From contig PXRL01000003.1 of the NCBI GenBank assembly GCA_003020965.1, positions 1 to 64,000 of the forward strand: DNA of 64,000 nucleotides, in the 5' to 3' direction. This document shows positions 51,150 through 58,925 of this stretch, piece after piece. Both the position numbers and the translations under genes were made by a program. The notes under the pieces were generated by a model, which saw nothing but the letters and a program-made list of their open reading frames with translations, ran no database searches and had not been told where the DNA came from. Numbering within the stretch: position 1 is the stretch's first letter; each line of letters begins with the position of its first letter. Origin of the DNA: Halobacteriales archaeon QS_4_69_225 (GTDB lineage Archaea > Halobacteriota > Halobacteria > Halobacteriales > Haloarculaceae).

Positions 51150-51168
51150 TGAATAAACTCTTTGTTCA
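51150..51168. promoter_or_regulatory. Probable TetR operator between the transporter operon and its regulator
   Basis: TGAATAAA-CTC-TTTGTTCA is a 19-bp palindrome with one mismatch, in the divergent region between the transporter operon start (51044) and the TetR gene. AT-rich against a GC-rich background. By its position it could control both promoters. Confidence 0.65.
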
Positions 51169-51221
51169 CGAGTTCCCGAACGGAGTGTGGCGACGACACC
51201 GACCGCCGACCGGGAGGCAGC

Positions 51222-51833
51222 GTGACGGGGTTCAGCGACGAGGAGCGCGACCGCATCCGGGAGGCGCTGCTGGAGGCCGGCCGGGAGCTGTTCGGCCGGG
51301 TTGGCCTCGAACGGACGCGCATCGCCGACCTCACCGACGAGGTGGGCATCGGAACGAGCACGTTCTACCAGTTCTTCGACTCCAAGGAGGCGCTGTACCT
51401 GTCGATTCTCGTCCGCGAGCGCGAGCGGGTCGCCGAGGAACTGGACGCGGAGCTGGCGGCGGCGCCGGACGTCCGGGCGGAGGTGCGGCTGACCGTCGAG
51501 CGGTTTCTCGCGGAGCTGTCGTCGAACCCGCTGTACTACCGGCTGCTCATCGACGACGAGCTACGGCTGCTCCGCGAGCAGCTCCCCGAGGCGGCCGTCG
51601 AGAGCCACTTCCGGGAGGGGATGCAGGCCCAAAGCGAGCACCTCGAGCGGTGGGTCGCTGACCCGTCGTTCCGGGTCGACGACCCCGAGCGGCTCCAGGG
51701 GCTGTTCCGGCTGTTGGGGTTCACCGTCGCCGCCCGCGAGGAGCTGTTCGAGCCGGCCGGTGCGGTCGACCTCCACGATTCGAGCCAGGAACTGCTCGTG
51801 GACATCGTCGTCGACGGGCTGTTCGAGGGGTAA
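51222..51833 (+). CDS. TetR/AcrR-family transcriptional regulator (GTG start)
   Basis: A 203-residue regulator. The HTH occupies residues ~10-55: IREALLEAGRELFGRVGLER, TRIADLTDEVGIGTSTFYQF and the TetR-typical FFDSKEALYLSIL. The C-terminal effector domain is helical (residues ~60-200), ending DIVVDGLFEG. GTG 51222 gives the correct HTH register at residue ~9; an ATG at 51162 would lie inside the palindromic operator and is rejected. Divergent from the COG1361/MMPL operon, which it probably represses, with ligand possibly the transported compound. Confidence 0.88.
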   Translation: MTGFSDEERDRIREALLEAGRELFGRVGLERTRIADLTDEVGIGTSTFYQFFDSKEALYLSILVRERERVAEELDAELAAAPDVRAEVRLTVERFLAELSSNPLYYRLLIDDELRLLREQLPEAAVESHFREGMQAQSEHLERWVADPSFRVDDPERLQGLFRLLGFTVAAREELFEPAGAVDLHDSSQELLVDIVVDGLFEG

Positions 51834-52556
51834 CTACTGTGGCTCCAATAGCCCGTAGGTCGATTCCAGGTGGTCGATGATCCAGTCGACGGTCGAGGGG
51901 TCGTACGTACAGAAGCCGTAGAAGCCACGGGACGCCCGCTCTTCGGCCAGCAGCGCGCACTTGTTGACGTCGGCGCCGCCGCCGTCATAGACGACGAACC
52001 ACGACCGCTCGATTTCGTCGGCCCGCTCGACGTGGATGGTGAGATCGGTGTCGTGGCCGGGGACGTCGTCGTCCGGGGCGGCGTAGGCGTGGACGTCGAG
52101 CCCCCCGTCGGCCAGCCGTCCGTAGACGTCCAGCTGCTCGTCGAGCACGGAGAGCCGCTGGAAGCCGGAGTACAGCGTCCCCTCTCCAACTCGCCAGGCG
52201 CGGTCCTCGATCTCGCGGGAGGCGGCGACCATCTGGTCGCTGTGGTAGGAGGTAAACAGCGTCTCGTCGAGGTGGTCGAGAATCGGGCGGTAGGCCTCGT
52301 CGTCGAACGCGGGGTCGGCCCCGTCGTCCGGCGACGCGAGTACCTCCTCCACGCCGGCTGCCGTGACGAACTCGCCGTTCTCGGACAGTACCGCGAAGGC
52401 CGCCGGGCGGCCGCTGGGGGTCCGCTCGGCGGCCACCGTCAGGTTCCGGTCGCGGAACTGCTCGCGGAGGCTCTCGACGCGGCCGTCGTCCGCGTTGAAC
52501 ACCCGCAGGGTCTTCTCGTGAGCCTCGACCCCGGCGATGAGCTCGGTCAGCGACAT
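51834..52556 (-). CDS. DICT-domain sensory protein
   Basis: A 240-residue cytoplasmic protein that matches the DICT (diguanylate cyclase and two-component) sensory domain: opening SLTELIAGVEAHEKTLRVFN, mid-part EDRAWRVGEGTLYSGFQRLS, and DLTIHVERADEIERSWFVVY towards the end. No output domain is attached, so it may act with a separate kinase or regulator. Tail-to-tail with the TetR gene; stops abut. Signal sensed unknown. Confidence 0.82.
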   Translation of the reverse strand: MSLTELIAGVEAHEKTLRVFNADDGRVESLREQFRDRNLTVAAERTPSGRPAAFAVLSENGEFVTAAGVEEVLASPDDGADPAFDDEAYRPILDHLDETLFTSYHSDQMVAASREIEDRAWRVGEGTLYSGFQRLSVLDEQLDVYGRLADGGLDVHAYAAPDDDVPGHDTDLTIHVERADEIERSWFVVYDGGGADVNKCALLAEERASRGFYGFCTYDPSTVDWIIDHLESTYGLLEPQ

Positions 52557-52607
52557 CCGGTTGAGGGTACCATGACACTGTCCGTAATAAACCTGTGCCC
52601 GAGTCCG

Positions 52608-53110
52608 GCGATAGTGTTCGGCGAGGACGAAGTGGCGCCGTTCGGCGGTGATGGCGGTGTTTCCGAACGCCCCCTCCCGCCCGCGGGCCGTGGCTCACGA
52701 ATCGGCCACTCGCGGCTCCCCTGCGGTCGCCGGCAGAGCTTCGCTCTGCCGAGCCCTCGCTCGCTTCACTCACGAGGACGCCGTGGAGCATAGCTCCACG
52801 AGCCCTCCTTCGCAGGCTCAGCGGCTCGACCGAGGCTCCCCTCCGGTCGGCCTCGCAGGTCGCGTCTCGTTACTGCTCGCTGTCTCCGGAAATCAAAGAG
52901 TTTCGGGAGTGAGCGGATCGGAGATCCGCGATCTACGGAAGAGCTTCACTCTTCCGGTATGACGAAAGACGGCTCCGCGAGCCGTCTTTCAAACCACGCT
53001 CCCGTGTCGTCGCCCACGTCGCTCCTCCCGCTCGCTCCTCCCGCTCGGCCTCGCCCCGCGAGCGGTCGGCCCCGTTCGAGGTCCCGCCCGACGCCGGCCG
53101 ACCGGCCGGC
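52608..53110. repeat. Hairpin-array repeat region, related to the MITE-like elements
   Basis: Occupies most of the 711-base gap between the DICT gene start and the broken sensor. It opens near ATAGTGTTCGGCGAGG, similar to the ends of the MITE-like copies (ATAGTGTTCAGATGAGG), but no clean opposite end was found. Inside: CGGCAGAGC-TTC-GCTCTGCCG (52731-52751), GTGGAGC-ATA-GCTCCAC (near 52783-52799), GCGGATC-GGA-GATCCGC (near 52913-52929), and GACGAAAGAC...GTCTTTCAAACCACGCTCC around 52961-53000, the same linker as in copy 2. At 52774-52821 it matches the 48-bp histidine-kinase repeat. No gene seen. Confidence 0.78.
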
Positions 53111-53267
53111 TCTCGCGTAGCGAAACACGGCCCTCCACGGCTCGTCGCCCGACGGCCGCCGTTAGTTAAGCCTCGGCCACGTGGTCGCCGGGGCCACGCG
53201 ACCGCTGGCCGATCATACCCCGTAGACGTGTGCGTATCGGACTCGGCGTTCGACCTGATCGAATCAG

Positions 53268-53929
53268 ATGAATCTCGACGGGATCGACCTCGGCGGCGTC
53301 GCGGTCGTGGCCTTCGCCCATACGATCACGCGGACGCTCGTCACCGCGGCCGTCGGATCGGGTCGGACTCTTCCGGCTTCGCTCCGGTGGCGATGGGGCT
53401 GTCGCTGACGGCCGTCGGCGTCGCTCTGGTGGGGGCCTTCCCCGGGCGCTACGCCGACACGGTCGCGAGGTACGTCTACGTCGGCGGGGTCGGGGCGCTC
53501 GTCACGCTGGCGGCGGCCTCGCTCGTCGGCCGGGCCGAGATGTGGCTCCTCGGCGACGCCGGGCTGGCGTCGGCGATGTCACCGGTCGGGGGCCTCGGCG
53601 GCGCCGTCCTTGAGGGCCGCGTCGCCGTCGGCGATCGTCGGAGCCGGCCGCTCGGCATCCGGGTGCGGTTCGACGAGCCGGCGAACGAGCGGCTCCGCCA
53701 CGAGGTGTTCGACGCCGCGACGGTCATGGACAGGATGACGGAGACGGCGACGACCGGACCATCGACAGTATCGGACGCCGTCGGGCGGCCGGAGACGACG
53801 GTCGACGCCGTCGCGGGCCACTGTGGCGGCGACGAGCGGTCGCGGCTCGCACCGCCACGCTACGTCGGGGTCCGCTCGCGCGACGGGCCACTGCCGGCGG
53901 GGTTACCGTACCACCTATTACAGTATTGA
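53268..53929 (+). pseudogene. Frameshifted membrane sensor (4TM-type) remnant
   Basis: ATG 53268 opens MNLDGIDLGGVAVVAFAHTI and runs in one frame to about 53360-53385. Coding texture then continues in another frame with hydrophobic helices (GLSLTAVGVALVGAFPG, ARYVYVGGVGALVTLAAASL) and a soluble end (GIRVRFDEPANERLRHEVF). The joined order, membrane helices then a soluble segment, resembles the N-terminus of haloarchaeal sensor kinases with a 4TM input domain. The first frame stops at TGA near 53416. It is either a pseudogene or a sequencing frameshift; no kinase domain remains downstream. Confidence 0.5.
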
Positions 53930-54077
53930 GTGTACGAACGTATGGATAGAAAAGACTTAATTGTACTATCTGCCGTCTTTTCACCGTGAAACGAGAACTA
54001 TCCGTACTGACGGACAGAGAGGGCCGAGCCGTGCGCCGCACGCCGACGGAGAGTGCCGGCCGCGAGGCTCCGGGCGG

Positions 54078-54950
54078 ATGATCGGCGCGGTCGACGACGT
54101 CCCGGAGCTGACGTTCCGGACGGAGGCGGCCGAACTGGAGTCGCTCCGGGAGGAACTGGTGGCGTTCGTCCGGGAGACGGTCGGGGCGGCGGACGCCGAC
54201 GGTGTGGTGGTGCTGGTCAGCGGCGGCGTCGACTCGGTGCTGACGGCGGCGCTCTGCGTCGAGGCGCTCGGCGCCGACGCCGTCACCGCGCTCGTACTGC
54301 CGTGCACGCTGGCCGACGCCGAGGAAGCCATCGACGCGGAGTCGACGCTGGAGGGGCTCGGCGTCGACCCGACGACGGTCCAACTCCAGCCGCTGGTCGG
54401 CGTCTTCGAGGATACGGTCGCTCCGAAGATATCGACCGAGACGGCCCGGCTCGCGGTCGGCAACGCCGTCGCCCGCCTGCGGATGGTCGTCGCCTACTAC
54501 GCCGCCAACGCGACCGGCCGGCTCGTCTGCGGCACCCTCAACCGAACGGAGCTACTCCTCGGGTACCACACCAAACACGGCGCCGCCGCCGCTGCGGATC
54601 TGCGACCGATCGCGGGGCTCTACAAGACCGAGGTGCGGGCGCTGGCGCGGCACATGAACGTACCGACGGCGGTGGTCGAACGGACGCCGACCGCCGGGCT
54701 ATGGGCCGGCCAGACCGACGAGGCCGAACTCGGCGCGCCGTACGGCCTGTTGGACGTCCTTCTGCACGAGCTCGTCGAGCGGGACCTCGGGATCGCCGGG
54801 GTCGCCGACTCGCTGGGCGTCGACGAGTCCTTCGTCGCCCGCTACGCCCACCGGATCGTCGAGAACCGCCACAAGCGCGAGCCGGCGCCGTCGCCGAACG
54901 CCGAGGAATCGGGCGCCGCGCTCTTCTTCGAACTCGAGAATCGAGTCTGA
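54078..54950 (+). CDS. nadE: NAD+ synthetase (ammonia-type)
   Basis: A 290-residue enzyme forming NAD from nicotinic acid adenine dinucleotide, ATP and ammonia. The ATP-pyrophosphatase P-loop is VVLVSGGVDSVLTAALCVEA; later GTLNRTELLLGYHTKHG and IAGLYKTEVRALARHM are NadE signatures, and TPTAGLWAGQTDEAELG forms the substrate loop. The sequence after the P-loop is less conserved than usual, with GTLNR where many NadE have GTGNR/K. ATG 54078 is chosen because the upstream extension of the frame lacks coding texture. Downstream is a quinone oxidoreductase, 82 bp away. Confidence 0.88.
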   Translation: MIGAVDDVPELTFRTEAAELESLREELVAFVRETVGAADADGVVVLVSGGVDSVLTAALCVEALGADAVTALVLPCTLADAEEAIDAESTLEGLGVDPTTVQLQPLVGVFEDTVAPKISTETARLAVGNAVARLRMVVAYYAANATGRLVCGTLNRTELLLGYHTKHGAAAAADLRPIAGLYKTEVRALARHMNVPTAVVERTPTAGLWAGQTDEAELGAPYGLLDVLLHELVERDLGIAGVADSLGVDESFVARYAHRIVENRHKREPAPSPNAEESGAALFFELENRV

Positions 54951-55032
54951 GCGGCCGTCGCTCGCGCCGTGGCCGTCGTCTGCTCGTCGGGCCGGGGTCG
55001 CACTCATAAGGTCGGCGCCCGCAGGTCGGAAC

Positions 55033-56010
55033 ATGACGACGAGAGCCGTCGAGGTCACGGAGTTCGGCGACGCCGGGACGATGACCGTCCGCGAGGTCGA
55101 GCCGCCGGAGCCGGAAGCGGGCGAGGTCCGTGTCGAGGTGCGGGCCGCGGGGATCAACTTCGCCGACATCATGCAGCGCCGCGGCCACTACCACGGCGGC
55201 CCGGAGCCGCCGTACCGCCCGGGCATGGAGGTCGCGGGTGTCATCGACGCCGTCGGCGAGGGCGTCGACCGCGAGGTCGACGAGCCGGTCGTCTCGCTGG
55301 TCGACGGCGGCGGCTACGCCGGGTACGCCGTCGCGGACGCCCGCGGCCTGCTCGAGATCCCGGGCGAGATGGGCTTCGAGGCGGCCGCCGGCTTCCCCGT
55401 CCAGTGGCTCACCGCCCACAACTGTCTCTTCGAGTGGGGCGACGCCGAGGCCGGCGAGACGGTGCTCGTCCACGCGGCGGCGGGCGGCGTCGGCTCGGCG
55501 GCGGTCCAGCTGGCCGACGAGGCCGGCGCCGAGGTGATCGGCACCGCCTCGACCGACGAGAAGCTCGCGATGGCGAGCGACCTGGGGATGGACCACGGGA
55601 TTCGCTACACCGAGACCGACTTCGTCGACCGCGTCGACGAGATAACCGACGGCGAAGGCATCGACCTCGTGCTGGACGGGATCGGCGGCGAGACGACCGA
55701 CCGGAGCCTCGACGCGCTCCGGTCGTTCGGCCGGATGGTGTCGTTCGGCGCCGCCGCCGGCGAGCCTGGCCGGCCGAACACCGCCGACCTACTCTTCGGC
55801 AACAAGACAGTCATCGGCTATCACCTCGGCCGGGCGCTCCGGCAGCAACCGATGCGCGTGATGGGCGCGGTGCCGGAGCTGACGGGGCTGCTCGGCGACG
55901 GAACCCTCGAGGTGCAGGTCGGCCACACCTTCGACCTCGCGGACGCCGCTGAGGCCCATCAGTTCATCGAGGACCGCAAATCCAGCGGCAAGGTCGTCCT
56001 GGTGCCGTAG
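55033..56010 (+). CDS. Zinc-free medium-chain quinone oxidoreductase
   Basis: A 325-residue NAD(P)H-dependent reductase of the MDR superfamily, quinone oxidoreductase branch. N-terminal catalytic domain: EVRAAGINFADIMQRRGHYH and PPYRPGMEVAGVIDAVG, with the expected loss of the catalytic Zn ligands. Nucleotide-binding domain: LVHAAAGGVGSAAVQLADEA (A-x-x-G-x-x-G) followed by IGTASTDEKLAMASDLGMDH and VLDGIGGETTDRSLDALRSF. Ends KSSGKVVLVP, typical of the family. Cytoplasmic; electron acceptor unknown. Confidence 0.92.
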   Translation: MTTRAVEVTEFGDAGTMTVREVEPPEPEAGEVRVEVRAAGINFADIMQRRGHYHGGPEPPYRPGMEVAGVIDAVGEGVDREVDEPVVSLVDGGGYAGYAVADARGLLEIPGEMGFEAAAGFPVQWLTAHNCLFEWGDAEAGETVLVHAAAGGVGSAAVQLADEAGAEVIGTASTDEKLAMASDLGMDHGIRYTETDFVDRVDEITDGEGIDLVLDGIGGETTDRSLDALRSFGRMVSFGAAAGEPGRPNTADLLFGNKTVIGYHLGRALRQQPMRVMGAVPELTGLLGDGTLEVQVGHTFDLADAAEAHQFIEDRKSSGKVVLVP

Positions 56011-56172
56011 CTACGGCTCGTCGTCGGTGTCGCGTCTGGCGACCCGCTCGGCCTCCTCGCGGCTCATCTCCTCGCGGCGGTCGTGTTCGGCCCGGACCGC
56101 GGCGTACAGCGCCAGCGGCGCCAGCAGGCCGACGAGCACGAACACCACGAACACGGCGCCGTGGCCGGTCAT
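56011..56172 (-). CDS. Small single-helix membrane protein
   Basis: A 53-residue protein with one hydrophobic helix near the N-terminus (GAVFVVFVLVGLLAPLALYA) and a charged tail (EHDRREEMSREEAERVARR). Its ATG overlaps by 1 nt the stop of the zinc-ribbon gene upstream, so the two are co-translated. It looks like a small accessory membrane subunit; function unknown. Confidence 0.65.
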   Translation of the reverse strand: MTGHGAVFVVFVLVGLLAPLALYAAVRAEHDRREEMSREEAERVARRDTDDEP

Positions 56173-56384
56173 CAGCCGAGGAAGACGTCGACGATGTCGC
56201 CGGAGCCGGCGGTGTCGTCCCGGTACAGCTCCGAGTAGCCGCAGTTCGTACAGGAGACGATCTTGAAGCTGTTCGTCTGGATGTCGAACATCTTGCTCAG
56301 GCCGCCGCCCGTCGTCGAGATGGTGCCGACCTCGGTGTCCGTGTGCCCACACTTGTCGCAGCCGTCGTCGGTGTCGGAGGACAT
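56172..56384 (-). CDS. Zinc-ribbon protein
   Basis: A 70-residue protein with two Cys pairs, GCDKCGHTD and SCTNCGYSE, spaced as a zinc ribbon. Nucleic acid-binding proteins of this size often occur in archaea. The segment between the pairs (TISTTGGGLSKMFDIQTNSF) is polar with few charges. Operon with the downstream membrane protein. Target unknown. Confidence 0.8.
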   Translation of the reverse strand: MSSDTDDGCDKCGHTDTEVGTISTTGGGLSKMFDIQTNSFKIVSCTNCGYSELYRDDTAGSGDIVDVFLG

Positions 56385-56435
56385 ACTCGCGCTTATGCGA
56401 CGGGTGTAAAGTGTCTTCTCCCGGTTGCTCGTACA

Positions 56436-57122
56436 CTACCTCCACGGCAGCTCGAGTCCGTCGCGGCGGCCGTCGAGCGGGTCGAACCGCTCGCCGCGGC
56501 GGCGCTCGAGCCAGTACAGCAGCCGTCCGGCCCACCTGAGCTTGCGGGCCTTCTCGGCGCCGACCGAGGGGTCGTCGAGGTCCCAGCCGGCGAGGACGAG
56601 CCGGTCGGCGCCGCAGGCGTCCGCCAGGAAGGCCGCCCGGTCGCCGTCGGTGAAGCCGCCGGGGTTGACCACCGGCGGCCGCGGCTCGGTCTGGGTCGTC
56701 GGCAGGACGGTCGCCGGCTCGAGGTCGGTGACCACCCGCCGGACGGCGTCGACGTTGTCGCCGTGGCCGTGGACGGCAACCGGCGTGCCGTCGGCCGCCA
56801 GCTCGCGGGTCGTGTCGGGGTTCTTGTCCAGGTCGGTGACCATGCAGTCGACGGCGACGCCGGCCTCCCGGAGGATGTCGACGGCCGTCGAGGCGGCGAC
56901 GACGGCGTCGGCGCGCCGCGGTACCGACAGCTCCTCGGCCAGCGACGGGCCGGCGCCGCAGACCGCGACGATCCCCGACAGTTCGAGGTCCTCGACGGCC
57001 AGCGGTCGCCCGTCGCCGAGGGCCGCCAGAAGGGCGTCGCGGCCCCGCCGGTCGCCGGCCTCGCCGTAGCCGAACGCCGCCAGTATCGCCTCGTAGGCCG
57101 GTCGCCACTCCTCGTATCGCAT
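56436..57122 (-). CDS. mptE: 6-hydroxymethyl-7,8-dihydropterin pyrophosphokinase, archaeal type
   Basis: A 228-residue DUF115-family enzyme that pyrophosphorylates 6-hydroxymethyldihydropterin in archaeal folate or tetrahydromethanopterin synthesis. It is diagnosed by GIVAVCGAGPSLAEELSVPR (nucleotide site), VDCMVTDLDKNPDTTRELA (the acidic metal-binding block), VHGHGDNVDAVRRVV and the NPGGFTDGDRAAFLADACGA/RLVLAGWDLDD stretch. Length is normal. A TATA-like ACTTATA on this strand near 57216-57222 would give a short leader before ATG 57122. Confidence 0.88.
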   Translation of the reverse strand: MRYEEWRPAYEAILAAFGYGEAGDRRGRDALLAALGDGRPLAVEDLELSGIVAVCGAGPSLAEELSVPRRADAVVAASTAVDILREAGVAVDCMVTDLDKNPDTTRELAADGTPVAVHGHGDNVDAVRRVVTDLEPATVLPTTQTEPRPPVVNPGGFTDGDRAAFLADACGADRLVLAGWDLDDPSVGAEKARKLRWAGRLLYWLERRRGERFDPLDGRRDGLELPWR

Positions 57123-57174
57123 GCTACCGGAGTTGAAGACTGGGTCCCGAGGGCACCAAGGTACCCCTACCCGG

Positions 57175-57440
57175 ATGCGCCCTCAGGACATCCACCGGAA
57201 CATCCAACCGCTCTGGTATAAGTTTTCTCGTCGCGTCCGTCGCCCGTCGGTCGGTCGTCGGACGATTCCGGTCCGTCGACGGCCCGCTCGCGGGCGCGGA
57301 CGGCCGTCCCGGGAGCATCGACGGCCTCCCGTAGCGAGCGGAAGGCGGCGGTTCCGACGGCCGACGGTCTCGCCGGCCGACTCCAAGCCAGCATCGACGA
57401 CGTCGGGACCTCGTCGACGAGCCGGTCGTCGCCGGGGCCG
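57175..57440 (-). other. Gap 57123-57562 with possible decayed coding sequence
   Basis: In the 440-base gap between mptE and the TrmJ operon, one minus-strand frame has fair coding texture (DDRLVDEVPTSS, then EAVDAPGTAVRARERAV and PESSDDRPTGDGRDEKTY) but no start codon and a TGA just upstream. It may be a decayed gene fragment or chance. The rest holds the two promoters, including CGCTTATGAG near 57531 for the plus-strand operon. Confidence 0.25.
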
Positions 57441-57562
57441 GGGCCGGTCGTGCCTGCCGTTCACGCACCTGCGGTTCGGCCGGCGGCGGCCGAAGCCGTC
57501 CGGGTCCGGAGGGTAGCCCGCGGACGGACGCGCTTATGAGCGGTGGCCACGAAGCGTCGAAC

Positions 57563-58078
57563 ATGGGAAAGGTCTCCATCGCGCTCCGGGGGTGGCGCTT
57601 CGACGAGACGGAGGTGTTCGACGACGACGGCGAGCTGCGGCCGCTCGAGGAGGTGAGCGAGGAGACGCGACGACGGCTCGTCCGGCTGCGGGTCGTCGCC
57701 GGCGAGCCCTGCGACATCTGTTATCTGCTCAACGGGAGCAAATCCGACTGCAACGTCGCCCGCATCGTCTACGGCGAGCCGCTCGGGGAGGTGCTGCTGT
57801 GTCCCGACCACGAACCGGAGTTCCTCTACTGGTACCGCGAGGCCGGCGGCAGCGACCACCGCGGCGAGGAGCGGTTCGCGGACATCTTCCACGAGTGGTT
57901 CGCCGAGGGCAACCGCGCGCCCGAGGGGTACGGCGGGCTCGACCACGTCGACACCGAGCCCGACCGCGTCCCCGCGCCCGACGTCGACGAGGACGTCCCC
58001 GAACTCGAGGAGGCCATCGAGGAGCTCGACGACGAGGACCTGGACGCCCTGGGAGCCGACTACTCGAGCGTGACCTGA
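57563..58078 (+). CDS. Conserved-looking hypothetical with Cys cluster, coupled to trmJ
   Basis: A 171-residue protein I do not recognise. It begins MGKVSIALRGWRFDETEVFD and has four Cys/His positions in the middle (EPCDICYLLNGSKSDC, then LLCPDHEPEF) that could bind zinc. The C-terminal 60 residues are strongly acidic (DVPELEEAIEELDDEDLDAL). ATG 57563 is preferred: a TATA-like TTATGAG is about 30 nt before it, while an in-frame ATG at 57536 would sit within that box. The stop is followed after 1 nt by trmJ, so a role in RNA modification or translation is likely by context. Confidence 0.7.
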   Translation: MGKVSIALRGWRFDETEVFDDDGELRPLEEVSEETRRRLVRLRVVAGEPCDICYLLNGSKSDCNVARIVYGEPLGEVLLCPDHEPEFLYWYREAGGSDHRGEERFADIFHEWFAEGNRAPEGYGGLDHVDTEPDRVPAPDVDEDVPELEEAIEELDDEDLDALGADYSSVT

Positions 58079-58079
58079 G

Positions 58080-58844
58080 ATGCCCGAGCTGGCCGTCGCC
58101 GTCGTCGACGCCGAGACACCGGGCAACGTCGGCAGCATCGCCCGCGCGATGAAGAACTTCGGGCTGTCGGAGCTGTACCTCGTGGACCCACCGGAGCTGG
58201 ACCCCGACGGCGAGGCCTACGGCTTCGCCGGCCAGGCCCGCGAGGACGTCCTGCCGGACGCCCGCGAGGTCGGATTCGACGTTCTCGTCGAGAACTTCTA
58301 CACCGTCGGAACGACCGCCGTCACCAACGAAAACGCCACCAAGCACGTCCGGTACCCGTTCGTCCGGCCGGCGGAGCTGGCCGACGAACTCGGCGGGCTC
58401 GACGCCGACGTCTGCGTCGTCTTCGGCCGCGAGCGGGTCGGCCTCACCAACGACGAGCTGGCCCGGCTGGACCGCGTCTGTTCGGTGCCGGCCGACGAGG
58501 ACTACCCGGTCATGAACCTCGCACAGGCCGCGACGGTCGTGCTGTACGAACTCCGGGCGCTGACCGTCGAGGAGGTCCAACACCCCGACGACCCCCACGA
58601 GCGGGCCGACGAACGCGAAATCGAGGGGCTGTACGACACGTTCGACGGCTACCTCCGGGCGGTCGACCATCCCGAGGAAAAGGTCGACAAGACCGAGCGG
58701 CTGTTCCGCCGGCTCGTCGCCCGCGGGCAGCCGACCGGCCGGGAGGCCCGCACCCTCCGCGGCGTGCTGCGGCGCGGCGCGATGATCGCGACGGGCGAAA
58801 TTCCGCGACCGGACGGCCGGAGTGACGACGGCGACGACCGCTGA
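58080..58844 (+). CDS. trmJ: tRNA (cytidine/uridine-2'-O-)-methyltransferase, SPOUT family
   Basis: A 254-residue SpoU/TrmJ-type enzyme that 2'-O-methylates tRNA, probably at position 32. The trefoil-knot motifs are ETPGNVGSIARAMKNFG (motif 1), VFGRERVGLTNDEL (motif 2) and YPVMNLAQAATVVLYEL (motif 3). The C-terminal helical extension is typical of archaeal TrmJ. ATG 58080 directly follows the stop of the upstream gene, so the two form a tight operon. Confidence 0.92.
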   Translation: MPELAVAVVDAETPGNVGSIARAMKNFGLSELYLVDPPELDPDGEAYGFAGQAREDVLPDAREVGFDVLVENFYTVGTTAVTNENATKHVRYPFVRPAELADELGGLDADVCVVFGRERVGLTNDELARLDRVCSVPADEDYPVMNLAQAATVVLYELRALTVEEVQHPDDPHERADEREIEGLYDTFDGYLRAVDHPEEKVDKTERLFRRLVARGQPTGREARTLRGVLRRGAMIATGEIPRPDGRSDDGDDR

Positions 58845-58925
58845 CACTCACTCCTATACGTCCGTTCTGGGCGGCATCCAAGCTTTCGGCGGGGTATCTC
58901 GTTCAGTGACCTTCTGTCGGTCAGT

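Noticed and set aside
57124-57717. Long Arg/Ser-rich frames in the gap before the trmJ operon
   Set aside because: Composition (Arg, Ser, Pro) and lack of acidic residues are typical of wrong-frame translations in this genome.
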